From NCBI RefSeq assembly GCF_003591005.1, contig NZ_QYYD01000024.1:20007-84006 (forward strand): 64,000 nucleotides of DNA, read 5' to 3'. Position numbers and translations under genes: made by a program. The notes beneath the pieces were generated by a model. The model worked only from the letters and a program-made list of their open reading frames with translations, ran no database searches and was not told the origin of the DNA. The stretch comes from Rhodopseudomonas palustris (GTDB lineage: Bacteria; Pseudomonadota; Alphaproteobacteria; Rhizobiales; Xanthobacteraceae). Below, in pieces: positions 9,834 through 17,993 of this stretch (positions within the stretch are counted from its first letter, which is position 1; every line of letters begins with the position of its first letter).

Positions 9834-10151
9834 ATGGCCTGGGAACAATTCAATCCAAACCTGGCGACGCACGATCTCGTCCAGGACATGAAATGGAATC
9901 CCGAGATCCGGCGCGAGTTCAAAGAGAACGAAGCCGCCGTGCTCGACCGATACAAGCTGCTGCCGGAGGAGCGCGCCGCCATCGAGCAGCGTGATTTTCG
10001 CAAGCTCTACGATCTCGGCATGCATCCCTATCTCGGCGGCCAGCTGTCACGCTTCATCTGGGGCAACGATGCCGCCAAGGGCGCGGTCGAAGCCTCCAAC
10101 CGGCTGGTCGCCTCGCTGCAGGGACACGGCCGCGATATCCCCAACAGCTGA
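9834..10151 (+). CDS. LigA-like small subunit of extradiol dioxygenase
   Basis: Small helical protein of 105 aa matching the alpha subunit of protocatechuate 4,5-dioxygenase. It begins MAWEQFNPNLATHDLVQDMK and has the family motif LGMHPYLGGQLSRFIWG. In LigAB enzymes this subunit caps the active site of the beta subunit. GAGG precedes its ATG, and the gene is coupled closely to the LigB-like gene, in B-A order, the reverse of the second pair at 43-44 kb. Confidence 0.85.
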   Translation: MAWEQFNPNLATHDLVQDMKWNPEIRREFKENEAAVLDRYKLLPEERAAIEQRDFRKLYDLGMHPYLGGQLSRFIWGNDAAKGAVEASNRLVASLQGHGRDIPNS

Positions 10152-10220
10152 TCGGCGCCGCCGCCCGTCTGCTCAAATGCTCCCGTGGAGCCGACCATCG
10201 TCGGCCCGGACCGAGATTTC

Positions 10221-11174
10221 ATGCCAGCACACCGCATCGACGTTCATCATCATATCCTGCCTCCGAACTACGTCACAAAGATCGGAGACGACCGCATCGG
10301 TCCGATGATCGTTGCCGGCAAGACCCCGGTCTGGACGCCGCAGCATTCGATCGACGCGATGAATCGCAATGGCATCGAGAAGGCGATCACCTCGATCTCG
10401 GCGCCCGGCCTGTGGTGCAGCGACGCCACCGAAACTCGCGTTCTCACCCGCGAATGCAACGACTACGCGGCCCAGATGCGGCTGGACTATCCCGGCCGGT
10501 TCGGCATGTTCGCCAGCCTGCCGCTGCCCGACATCGACTCGAGCCTGCAAGAAATCGGCTACGCGCTCGACACGCTGCATGCCGACGGCATCGGGCTTCT
10601 CACCAACTACGATGGAAAGTATCCGGGCGATGCGATGTTCGCGCCGGTGTTCGACGAACTCAACCGCCGCAAGGCGGTTGTTTATTTCCATCCGACCGAC
10701 GCGCCGTGCTGCCACGCTCATAGCCTTGGCGTCACATTGCCGGCGGCGACGCTCGACTTTCCGTTCGACACCACCAAGGCGATCACCAGCCTGCTGTTCA
10801 GCGGCACCTTCGCGCGTTGCCGCGATATCCGCTTCATCTTCTCCCACGCCGGCGGCACCATCCCGTTTCTGGCCGAGCGCATCGCGCGGCTCGAGGTCCG
10901 TCCCGAATTTCGCGCCGGGGTCCCGGACGGCGTGATGTTCGAGTTAAGGCGGCTGTTCTTCGACACGGCATTGTCGGCGAACGAGCTCGCCTTCAGCGCC
11001 CTGCTCAAGCTGGTTGCACCGGCCCAGGTGCTGTTCGGCAGCGACTATCCGTTCGCGCCGGAGACCACCATGGCCGCGACTGTCAAGGGACTGGCCAATC
11101 TGGGCCTGCCGGAAGACGTGCTGCGCGCGATCGAGCGTGACAACGCGCTGCGGTTGTTGAATGAGCAACCGTAG
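10221..11174 (+). CDS. Amidohydrolase family protein (ACMSD/resorcylate decarboxylase-like)
   Basis: TIM-barrel metal enzyme of 317 aa in amidohydrolase family 2. The N-terminal IDVHHHILPP gives the metal HxH motif. IRFIFSHAGGTIPFLAERIARL supplies the next His, and VLFGSDYPFAPE near the C-terminus supplies the metal Asp. This pattern matches aminocarboxymuconate-semialdehyde decarboxylase and related aromatic decarboxylases or hydrolases. I prefer the ATG at 10221; a GTG at 10185 in frame has no ribosome site. As the third gene after a LigBA dioxygenase it probably decarboxylates or hydrolyses the ring-cleavage product. Confidence 0.85.
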   Translation: MPAHRIDVHHHILPPNYVTKIGDDRIGPMIVAGKTPVWTPQHSIDAMNRNGIEKAITSISAPGLWCSDATETRVLTRECNDYAAQMRLDYPGRFGMFASLPLPDIDSSLQEIGYALDTLHADGIGLLTNYDGKYPGDAMFAPVFDELNRRKAVVYFHPTDAPCCHAHSLGVTLPAATLDFPFDTTKAITSLLFSGTFARCRDIRFIFSHAGGTIPFLAERIARLEVRPEFRAGVPDGVMFELRRLFFDTALSANELAFSALLKLVAPAQVLFGSDYPFAPETTMAATVKGLANLGLPEDVLRAIERDNALRLLNEQP

Positions 11175-11350
11175 GTCGACGCCGCTCTGAGGTCCCAAGG
11201 CTCGCGGCGGACCAGAAGGCCGATTTGGCTTTCAAGGCTAATGTGCGGACACGCAGCAGGCGCTCGCACAGCGACGACTGCCGGAGTCCAGCGTGCCCGA
11301 CAGCCGTGACTTGCCGAGATCCAGCGGCTTGCAGGGAATGATGACGTGGG

Positions 11351-13726
11351 TCATCGCGCCACCGCCATTTGCTTCGGCACGAACGGCGTCATCACCAGGT
11401 CCTGCAGCTCCGGCGCCGCCAAGCTGGCGGCGCGGCGCTCGGCAGCAGCAGGCCGATACAGCGTGGTGCGCTGCTCAGGGGTGCGGCCGGCGCGGCTGAT
11501 CAGGGCATCCATCGCCTCTGGCGCCAATTCCTGGCCATGCTGGGTGCCGGCGGCGCGGGAGATGCTCTCGTTCATCAGCGTGCCGCCGAGATCGTTGACG
11601 CCGGAGCGCAGCAGGCTCGCCACGCCCTCCTCGCCGAGTTTCACCCATGACGCCTGGATGTTGCTGATCAGCGGATGCAGCACCAGCCGCGCCACCGCGT
11701 GCATCAGCCGCACCTCGCGCCAGGTCGGCCCACTGCGCGCCTGGCCGCGCAGCGACATCGGCGCCTCCATGTGGATGAACGGCAGCGGCACGAACTCCGT
11801 GAAGCCGCCGGTCTCCTCCTGCAGATCGCGGATGCGCAACAGATGCGCCGCCCAGCTGTCATAGGTTTCGACATGGCCGAACATGATGGTCGCCGTGGTG
11901 CGCAGCCCGACACGATGCGCGCTGCGCACGACGTCGAGCCAGATCTGCGTCGTGAGCTTGTCGGCGCAGATGATTTGGCGAACTTTGTCGTCGAGGATCT
12001 CGGCCGCCGTTCCTGGAAGCGAGCCGAGGCCGGCATCGCGCAGCATCGCCAGGAAGCGTTCGACCGGCAGGCCGAGCGTAGCAGCGCCTTGACTGACTTC
12101 GAGCGGCGAGAAGGCATGGACGTGCATATCCGGCACCTCGTCCTTCACGGCGCGGAGCAGGTCGAGATAGGTCTGGCCGGTGTAGTGCGGGTTGATGCCG
12201 CCCTGCATGCAGACTTCCGTCGCGCCGCGGTCCCACGCTTCGCGGGCGCGGCGTGCGACCTCTTCGAGCGACAGGTCGTAAGGGCGCCCGCGCAGATGAT
12301 CGTGGGTCTTTCCCTTGGAGAACGCGCAGAACTTGCACGTGTAGCTGCAGACGTTGGTGTAGTTGATGTTGCGGTTAACGACGTAGCGCACGGTGTCGCC
12401 GCTGGTCTGCGCGCGCAGCGCATCGGCCGCCTCGCAGATCATGTCGACGTCGCCGCCGCGCGCCGCGAACAAGGTCGTGACTTCCTGATTGCCGAGCCGC
12501 GTTCCGGTGGCCGCGCGTGCCACGAGCCGTTCGAGCGAGATGTCGCGACGCGCGCGCTTGCGCAGCGGCGGGATCGGCGCCAGGCCGCCCGGCATCCAGC
12601 CGTCCTCGCGCGCGAAGCCGTCGCCGTCGACGACCTTGAGCACCTTCGGCAACAGCGACGGATCAATCCATTGCGCGGCGTTGCGCACATAGGCCGGATA
12701 CACCGCGAGCCGCGGCTGCAAGGTCAGACCGGCGGCCTCGGTGGCCTCCTGCAGCCGCGCGATCTCCGGCCACGGCGCTTCCGGATTGACGTGGTCGGCG
12801 GTGACCGGCGAGATCCCGCCCCAATCGTTGATGCCTGCCTCGAGCAGCCGCGGATAGTTCGCGTAGCTGAGATTCGGCGGGACCTGGATGTTCATCGCCG
12901 GGCCGAAGATCAGCCGCGCCACCGCCGCGGTCCATAACAGATCGTCGAGCCCGGGCTCGTCATAGCCGGCGAACCGCGTCTCGGCCTTGGCGCGAAAATT
13001 CTGGACGATGATTTCCTGCAGATGGCCATGGCGCTCGTGCAGATCGCGCAGCGCCAACAGCGACTGCACCCGCTCGAGCCTGATCTCGCCGATGCCGATG
13101 AGGATGCCGCTGGTGAACGGCACGCGCAGACGGCCGGCCGCCTCGATCGCGGCGAGCCGCACCGCTGGCAGCTTGTCGGGCGAGCCGAAATGCGCTCCGC
13201 CGCGTTCGCACAGCCGCTCGGAGAGGCTCTCCAGCATGAGGCCTTGTGACACGCTGACTTTGCGCAGCCGCGCGGTCTCCGCCTCGCTCATCACGCCGGC
13301 GTTGACGTGCGGCAGCAGGCCGGTCTCGGCCAGGATCAGCTTGCAGATCTTCTCGATGTAGTCGACCGTGGAGCCGACGCCCTGCGCGTCAAGGAATTCG
13401 CGGGCCGCCGCGTAACGCAGCTCCGGCTTGTCGCCGAGCGTCAGCAGCGCCTCGTGGCAGCCCGCCGCCTGCCCAGCGTGAACGATGGCCAGCACCTCGT
13501 CCGGCGACAGAAACGCCGCCTCGACCTGCCGCGGCGTCTTGGCGAAGGTGCAATAGCCGCAACTGTCACGGCACAGCCGAGTCAACGGCACGAATACCTT
13601 GCGCGAGTAGCTGATCACGCCGCGGTGGCCGTCGCGACCAAGCGTCCGCGCCTCGCCCAGCAACTCGGCCAGCGGCATCGCCTCATAGGCTCGCAACAGG
13701 TCTTCCGCCGCTCCGTCCAACCGCAT
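11351..13726 (-). CDS. fbiC: FO synthase, fused CofG-CofH (coenzyme F420 biosynthesis)
   Basis: Bifunctional radical-SAM enzyme of 791 aa that makes FO (7,8-didemethyl-8-hydroxy-5-deazariboflavin), the deazaflavin core of coenzyme F420, from tyrosine and a riboflavin-pathway intermediate. Two iron-sulfur CxxxCxxC motifs are present: C52-C56-C59 (CRDSCGYC) in the CofG half and C460-C464-C467 (CSYTCKFC) in the CofH half. Full-length fusions of this type are known from actinobacteria, and F420 producers also occur among proteobacteria. No cofC, cofD or cofE homologue lies in this window. The promoter upstream carries the same palindrome as the F420-enzyme operon at 27.7 kb, so expression is probably substrate-induced. 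Confidence 0.95.
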   Translation of the reverse strand: MRLDGAAEDLLRAYEAMPLAELLGEARTLGRDGHRGVISYSRKVFVPLTRLCRDSCGYCTFAKTPRQVEAAFLSPDEVLAIVHAGQAAGCHEALLTLGDKPELRYAAAREFLDAQGVGSTVDYIEKICKLILAETGLLPHVNAGVMSEAETARLRKVSVSQGLMLESLSERLCERGGAHFGSPDKLPAVRLAAIEAAGRLRVPFTSGILIGIGEIRLERVQSLLALRDLHERHGHLQEIIVQNFRAKAETRFAGYDEPGLDDLLWTAAVARLIFGPAMNIQVPPNLSYANYPRLLEAGINDWGGISPVTADHVNPEAPWPEIARLQEATEAAGLTLQPRLAVYPAYVRNAAQWIDPSLLPKVLKVVDGDGFAREDGWMPGGLAPIPPLRKRARRDISLERLVARAATGTRLGNQEVTTLFAARGGDVDMICEAADALRAQTSGDTVRYVVNRNINYTNVCSYTCKFCAFSKGKTHDHLRGRPYDLSLEEVARRAREAWDRGATEVCMQGGINPHYTGQTYLDLLRAVKDEVPDMHVHAFSPLEVSQGAATLGLPVERFLAMLRDAGLGSLPGTAAEILDDKVRQIICADKLTTQIWLDVVRSAHRVGLRTTATIMFGHVETYDSWAAHLLRIRDLQEETGGFTEFVPLPFIHMEAPMSLRGQARSGPTWREVRLMHAVARLVLHPLISNIQASWVKLGEEGVASLLRSGVNDLGGTLMNESISRAAGTQHGQELAPEAMDALISRAGRTPEQRTTLYRPAAAERRAASLAAPELQDLVMTPFVPKQMAVAR

Positions 13727-13797
13727 CTCAATCGACCTTTACCAGCTGCCGAGCGACCTCAGAGACGTCGCCAAAACGCCCGCGATCAAAGCTCGAT

Positions 13798-13852
13798 GTT
13801 TCATTTGTTGAAACATCGTTTTAATTTTGGCAACACTGCGTAGGCCTGTCAA
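13798..13852 (-). promoter_or_regulatory. fbiC promoter with predicted IclR operator
   Basis: On the minus strand TTGACA (13852-13847), 17 bp, then CAAAAT (13829-13824) form a sigma-70-like promoter. The operator GTTTCA-N5-TGAAAC spans 13798-13814 and extends to perfect 10-bp arms over 13794-13818, close to or just after the expected transcription start. Four other promoters in the window share this architecture. Confidence 0.75.
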
Positions 13853-13962
13853 ATCACGCGGCTCCTGTGGGGCTCAATTCGCGGTCCTTCCTGAACCGCG
13901 GAATCTGTCGCACGGCGCTTTAGGCAACGGGACGCGCCCCGCCTCGACACGCACGCTCTCGA

Positions 13963-15216
13963 TTACTGATATCGAGCCAAGGACAGATCGGACGCGTCGA
14001 TCTCCGGCTGCATCCCACTCACCAGATCGGCGACAATTCGGCCCGACCCGCACGCCATCGTCCATCCGAGCGTGCCGTGGCCGGAATTGATGTAGAGGTT
14101 GCGATGCTGTGTGGCGCCGATAATCGGCGTGCCGTCGGGTGTCATCGGCCGGAGGCCGGTCCAGAACGAAGCGCTCGCCTGATCGCCCGCACCGCCGAAC
14201 AGGTCTTCGACGGAGTGCTGCAGCGTGTCCCGCCTGGCTTGCGGAAGATCGAAATTGAAGCCGGCGATCTCGGCCATGCCGCCGACGCGAATGCGGGATC
14301 CCAGCCGCGTAATGGCCACCTTGTAGGTCTCGTCCATGACAGTCGACACCGGCGCGCGGGCCTCGTCGACGATCGGCACGGTGATCGAATAACCCTTGAG
14401 CGGATAGACCGGGACGCGCAGCCCGAGCGGCGCCAGCAAAGCCGGCGTATAGCTGCCCAGAGCGGCGACGAACACATCGGCACGCTCGTCACCCTGATCG
14501 GTGCCAACAGAGGTCACCGCGCCGGAGTCCACACGCAAGCCGCGGATGTCGACATTGAAGCGAAACTCGACGCCGATCCGCTCGCATAGATCTTTCAGCG
14601 CATTGGTGAACTTGAAGCAGTCGCCGGTCTCATCGTTGGGCAGCCGCAATCCCCCGGCGATCTTGTGCTCCACCCACCGCAGCCCCGGCTCGGCGGCCAC
14701 GCAGCCCGCAGCATCCAGCAATTCGAATTCGACGCCGTCGTTCCTCAATACTGCGATGTCCTTGCCGACCGCATCGAGCTGTTCGGCCGTCCGAAACACC
14801 TGCAGCGTGCCAAGGGTGCGGTGATCGTAAGACACCCCCGTTTCTCGGCGCAGTTCGATCAGGCAGTCCCTGCTGTATTCGGCGAGCCGCACCATGCGCG
14901 CTTTGTTGAGCGCGTAGCGCGCCGCCGTGCAATTGCGCAGCATCGCGGCGAGCCATCGCCACATGGCCGGATCTGCGGTCGGCCGGATCACCAACGGCGC
15001 GTGCTTGGCAAACAGCCATTTCAACGCCTTCAGCGGAATCCCCGGCGCCGCCCAGGGCGACGCATAGCCTGGCGAAATCTCACCGGCATTCGCGTAGCTG
15101 GTTTCGAGCGCGGGTGCCTCGCGTCGGTCGAGCACAACGACCTGATGGCCGGCCTTGGCCAGGTAATAAGCGGACGTCACCCCGATCACGCCCGCGCCGA
15201 GCACAACCACCTTCAT
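13963..15216 (-). CDS. dadA: D-amino acid dehydrogenase-like FAD oxidoreductase
   Basis: FAD-dependent oxidase/dehydrogenase of 417 aa in the DadA family, which converts D-amino acids to 2-oxo acids and ammonia at the membrane. The Rossmann motif [18 protein letters not shown] opens the protein, followed by [20 protein letters not shown], typical of DadA. Near the C-terminus, [15 protein letters not shown] and [16 protein letters not shown] complete the FAD site. The start ATG at 15216 is chosen over an upstream frame extension. It is divergent from an Lrp-type regulator, a common arrangement for dadA. Whether it takes part in the F420-linked pathway is unknown. Confidence 0.88.
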   Translation of the reverse strand: MKVVVLGAGVIGVTSAYYLAKAGHQVVVLDRREAPALETSYANAGEISPGYASPWAAPGIPLKALKWLFAKHAPLVIRPTADPAMWRWLAAMLRNCTAARYALNKARMVRLAEYSRDCLIELRRETGVSYDHRTLGTLQVFRTAEQLDAVGKDIAVLRNDGVEFELLDAAGCVAAEPGLRWVEHKIAGGLRLPNDETGDCFKFTNALKDLCERIGVEFRFNVDIRGLRVDSGAVTSVGTDQGDERADVFVAALGSYTPALLAPLGLRVPVYPLKGYSITVPIVDEARAPVSTVMDETYKVAITRLGSRIRVGGMAEIAGFNFDLPQARRDTLQHSVEDLFGGAGDQASASFWTGLRPMTPDGTPIIGATQHRNLYINSGHGTLGWTMACGSGRIVADLVSGMQPEIDASDLSLARYQ

Positions 15217-15459
15217 TGGATCCCGGTGCTTTCTTGATTGGTCTCGGCCAGCGGCAGATCGCTGCAGAACCTGCCCGCGGCCGTCACCTCCACATTGCCC
15301 ATTCCGTCTGCTCGTTCGCTCATGCAATTCGCCCGAACGACCTCGTTCACCCTAGCGCAATTGTCGCGCAATAGGCCGCCGAACGGCGCCGCTTTGCGTT
15401 GAACGATCGCGATCGACGCAATAATCTGCCGCCATTCGCAATTTCGTTTGGAACTCCGA

Positions 15460-15966
15460 ATGGATGAGATCGACCGCAATCTGGTGCGACTGCTCCGCCT
15501 CGATGCGCGGATGACCAATGCGAAGCTGGCCGAGGAAGTCGGGCTATCACCGTCGGCGTGCCTGAGACGTATCCGTCAGCTCGAGCAGAACGGGACGATC
15601 CGCGGCTACACGGCGCTGGTCGGCCCGTCTCATCGCGAAGGAGCGCTGACCGTGATCATCAACATCTCACTGGAGCGGCAGACCGAGGATTATTTGAGCC
15701 GCTTCGAGCGGGCGATCCGCAAGTATCCCGAGATCCAGGAATGCTATCTGATGACCGGCGGTTCGGACTATCTGCTCCGCGTCGAGGTCGACAATGCGGC
15801 CGAGTTCGAACGCATCCACACCGACATTCTGTCGACGCTCCCCGGCGTGTCGCGAATTCATTCCAGCTTTGCGATCCGCAACGCGCTGGCGGGAACGAAG
15901 CAAGCCGGCCGCAAAGCCGACCGCGAGCCGCGCGGCGCACGACAACGGGCACCGCAGAAAAGCTGA
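15460..15966 (+). CDS. Lrp/AsnC-family transcriptional regulator
   Basis: Regulator of 168 aa. An N-terminal helix-turn-helix (MDEIDRNLVRLLRLDARMTN, then GLSPSACLRRIRQLEQNGTI) is followed by the RAM ligand-binding domain, with YLMTGGSDYLLRVEVDN typical of the effector pocket. The C-terminus is a basic tail. It is transcribed away from dadA over a 243-bp gap, so it probably activates dadA in response to an amino acid. The start ATG at 15460 fits the family; a TTG at 15448 is possible. Confidence 0.9.
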   Translation: MDEIDRNLVRLLRLDARMTNAKLAEEVGLSPSACLRRIRQLEQNGTIRGYTALVGPSHREGALTVIINISLERQTEDYLSRFERAIRKYPEIQECYLMTGGSDYLLRVEVDNAAEFERIHTDILSTLPGVSRIHSSFAIRNALAGTKQAGRKADREPRGARQRAPQKS

Positions 15967-16065
15967 GCGCCGGCGACCGATCCTGCCGGCCTTGATCGTA
16001 CTGCCGCCGATCCACGCGCGAGTCACGGCGCAGAGCGATCGGCAAGGTCCGGCGTGGACGAAGTC

Positions 16066-16698
16066 TTACGACTTGCCGAACACGCCTTTGATCTTCTGCC
16101 AGAGCAGGTTCCACATCAGCGCGCCCAGATTAAGCGACGGCGGCGGAGCAGCGGCCTGCAGTCGTTCGGCCGAAGGCGGCGTCGACGAGGACTGAGCTGG
16201 TGCCGACGACGGCAATTCCGCAGGCGGGACAGCGGCCGGCGCCGACGCTGAAGCGGCCAGCATCGCTTCGAGGTTGGTGGCGAACACCTTGGTGATGCTG
16301 CCGGCGATCTCCTTGACGATGCCGGCGCGGCTGAATTGAGCCAGCGGTCCTGAAATCGAGTATTCCACCGAGAGATCGATCCGGGTCGCCGCATCGCCGA
16401 CGGCGTGAAGCTGATACTTGACCAGGGCCTTCACGCGCGTCGCGTTCTTGCCGTCTTTTCCAGCGCCGCTGATCGTGCCCGAATGCGTCGCCTCATCGCG
16501 CACCACTTCGGCGTCACCGGCGAAGGCGGCCTTGATCGGCCCCAATTGAACCTTGAAGACGCCGGACGCCTTCTCGTTGCCGTCGACCTGCGTGATCTCT
16601 GCGCCGGGGATACAGGACGCCGTCGCAGGCAGATCACCCAAGCCGCGCCACACCGTATCGAGAGTGCGGCCGACTTCGAAGGATTGATCGAGCTGCAT
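16066..16698 (-). CDS. CoxG-like SRPBCC protein, molybdenum hydroxylase accessory
   Basis: Protein of 210 aa related to CO dehydrogenase subunit G. The first ~145 residues form an SRPBCC fold beginning MQLDQSFEVGRTLDTVW, with IPGAEIT and VQLGPIKAAFAGDAEV typical of CoxG. A Pro/Ala/Ser-rich linker leads to a C-terminal segment (LMWNLLWQKIKGVFGKS) that may attach to the membrane. CoxG recruits molybdenum hydroxylases to the inner membrane in CO oxidisers. It is the last gene of the livK-livH-livMG-livF-Mo hydroxylase run. Confidence 0.85.
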   Translation of the reverse strand: MQLDQSFEVGRTLDTVWRGLGDLPATASCIPGAEITQVDGNEKASGVFKVQLGPIKAAFAGDAEVVRDEATHSGTISGAGKDGKNATRVKALVKYQLHAVGDAATRIDLSVEYSISGPLAQFSRAGIVKEIAGSITKVFATNLEAMLAASASAPAAVPPAELPSSAPAQSSSTPPSAERLQAAAPPPSLNLGALMWNLLWQKIKGVFGKS

Positions 16699-16710
16699 GA
16701 AACTGTCTCC

Positions 16711-17184
16711 TCACGCTTTCGCGCGATTGGCCGCGTAGATGTTTTCGACCGCCCGGATGATGCCTTGATAGCCGGTGCAGCGACACAGATTGCCGGACAT
16801 TTCGCGGGCGATATCGGCGGGGTCGAGATCCGGAAAACGCGTCACCAGATCGTAGGCCGTCATCAGCATGCCGGGCGTGCAATAGCCACACTGCAAGGCG
16901 TGCTCTTTCGAGAACTCGCTTCGGAGCGCGTTCATCTGAGCGTCGTCGCCGAAGCCTTCGATGGTGCGGATATCGCGGCCATCGCAGGCCGCGGCGAGCG
17001 CGATACACGAGCGCGCCGACACGCCGTCGATATGCACCGTACAGGCGCCGCAGACGCCGTGTTCGCAGCCGACGTGGGTGCCGGTCAGATGCTGCTTCTC
17101 GCGGAGAAAATCGACCAGGGACAAGCGCGGCTCGACGCTGGCCTGCACGACCTCGCCGTTGATGGTGAGGGAGATCTCGATCAT
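16711..17184 (-). CDS. Molybdenum hydroxylase small subunit (2Fe-2S)
   Basis: Iron-sulfur subunit of 157 aa. A plant-type 2Fe-2S cluster (GCEHGVCGACTVHIDG plus SC) is followed by a helical 2Fe-2S domain (CGYCTPGMLM and CRCTGYQ). It passes electrons from the molybdenum site to FAD. The ATG at 17184 overlaps the medium-subunit stop (ATGA), which decides the start; a GTG three codons upstream is less likely. Confidence 0.93.
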   Translation of the reverse strand: MIEISLTINGEVVQASVEPRLSLVDFLREKQHLTGTHVGCEHGVCGACTVHIDGVSARSCIALAAACDGRDIRTIEGFGDDAQMNALRSEFSKEHALQCGYCTPGMLMTAYDLVTRFPDLDPADIAREMSGNLCRCTGYQGIIRAVENIYAANRAKA

Positions 17185-17993
17185 GCCAGGCACCCGATCT
17201 TCAAGGCACGCAGGATGGCCGCCGCGTGGAAATGAACATGCTGTCCTTCGACCCCGGGCGCCGCGTCACGCACCGCCTGACGTAGTCCCTCGATGCTGAA
17301 GCTCGCTGGCCAATCGCCCGGATACAGCTCCACCGGCGGTGCCGACAGCGCGCCCGCGACAATGCGGCGATGACCCGACGCGGCGTCCGACACCACGCAG
17401 CCGATTGCTTCGGCAAATTCGCCGACCTTGCGATTGTGCTTGTAGTAGCCGAACCGCATTGCGGGACCGAGCACCGGCACATCGATCCGAGCCAGCAACT
17501 CGCCCGGCTCCAGCGCAGTCGTGAAGCTCCCGAGCAGAAAGTCCGCGATCGGAAGCCGGCGCGTGCTTTGCGCTCCGACGAGATGAAGCTCGGCGCCCAG
17601 CGCCCGCAGGCAGGTCAACCAATCCGCCGCGGGATCGCAATGCGCGACGCTGCCGCCGATCGTGCCGCGATTGCGAACGCCGCGATAGGCGATGCCGCCC
17701 GCGACCTGACGCAGCAGATCGAACGTCGCTCCGGTGTGTGCCGAACGCTCGATTTGCGCGTGCGTGACCATCGCGCCGATCGAGATCACGCTCGGCGAGA
17801 TATCGATGGTCGTCAGTTCGGCGATGCGCGAGATATCGACCACCGCTGTCGGCCGCACCAGGCGCATATTCAGCATCGGCACGAGCGATTGGCCGCCGGC
17901 CAGAACGCGCGCATCGCCGTCGTGATCGGCGAGCGCCTGCGCGGCCTCCGCCAGCGTGTTGGCGCGGATGAAATCGAAACTGATCGGCTTCAT
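17181..17993 (-). CDS. Molybdenum hydroxylase FAD-binding medium subunit
   Basis: FAD subunit of 270 aa. The PCMH-type FAD motif VLAGGQSLVPMLNMRL and the second pyrophosphate loop YRGVRNRGTIGGSVAHCDPA are present. It overlaps the large-subunit stop as ATGA at 17990-17993 and the small-subunit start at 17181-17184, so the three subunits are translationally coupled. Confidence 0.93.
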   Translation of the reverse strand: MKPISFDFIRANTLAEAAQALADHDGDARVLAGGQSLVPMLNMRLVRPTAVVDISRIAELTTIDISPSVISIGAMVTHAQIERSAHTGATFDLLRQVAGGIAYRGVRNRGTIGGSVAHCDPAADWLTCLRALGAELHLVGAQSTRRLPIADFLLGSFTTALEPGELLARIDVPVLGPAMRFGYYKHNRKVGEFAEAIGCVVSDAASGHRRIVAGALSAPPVELYPGDWPASFSIEGLRQAVRDAAPGVEGQHVHFHAAAILRALKIGCLA

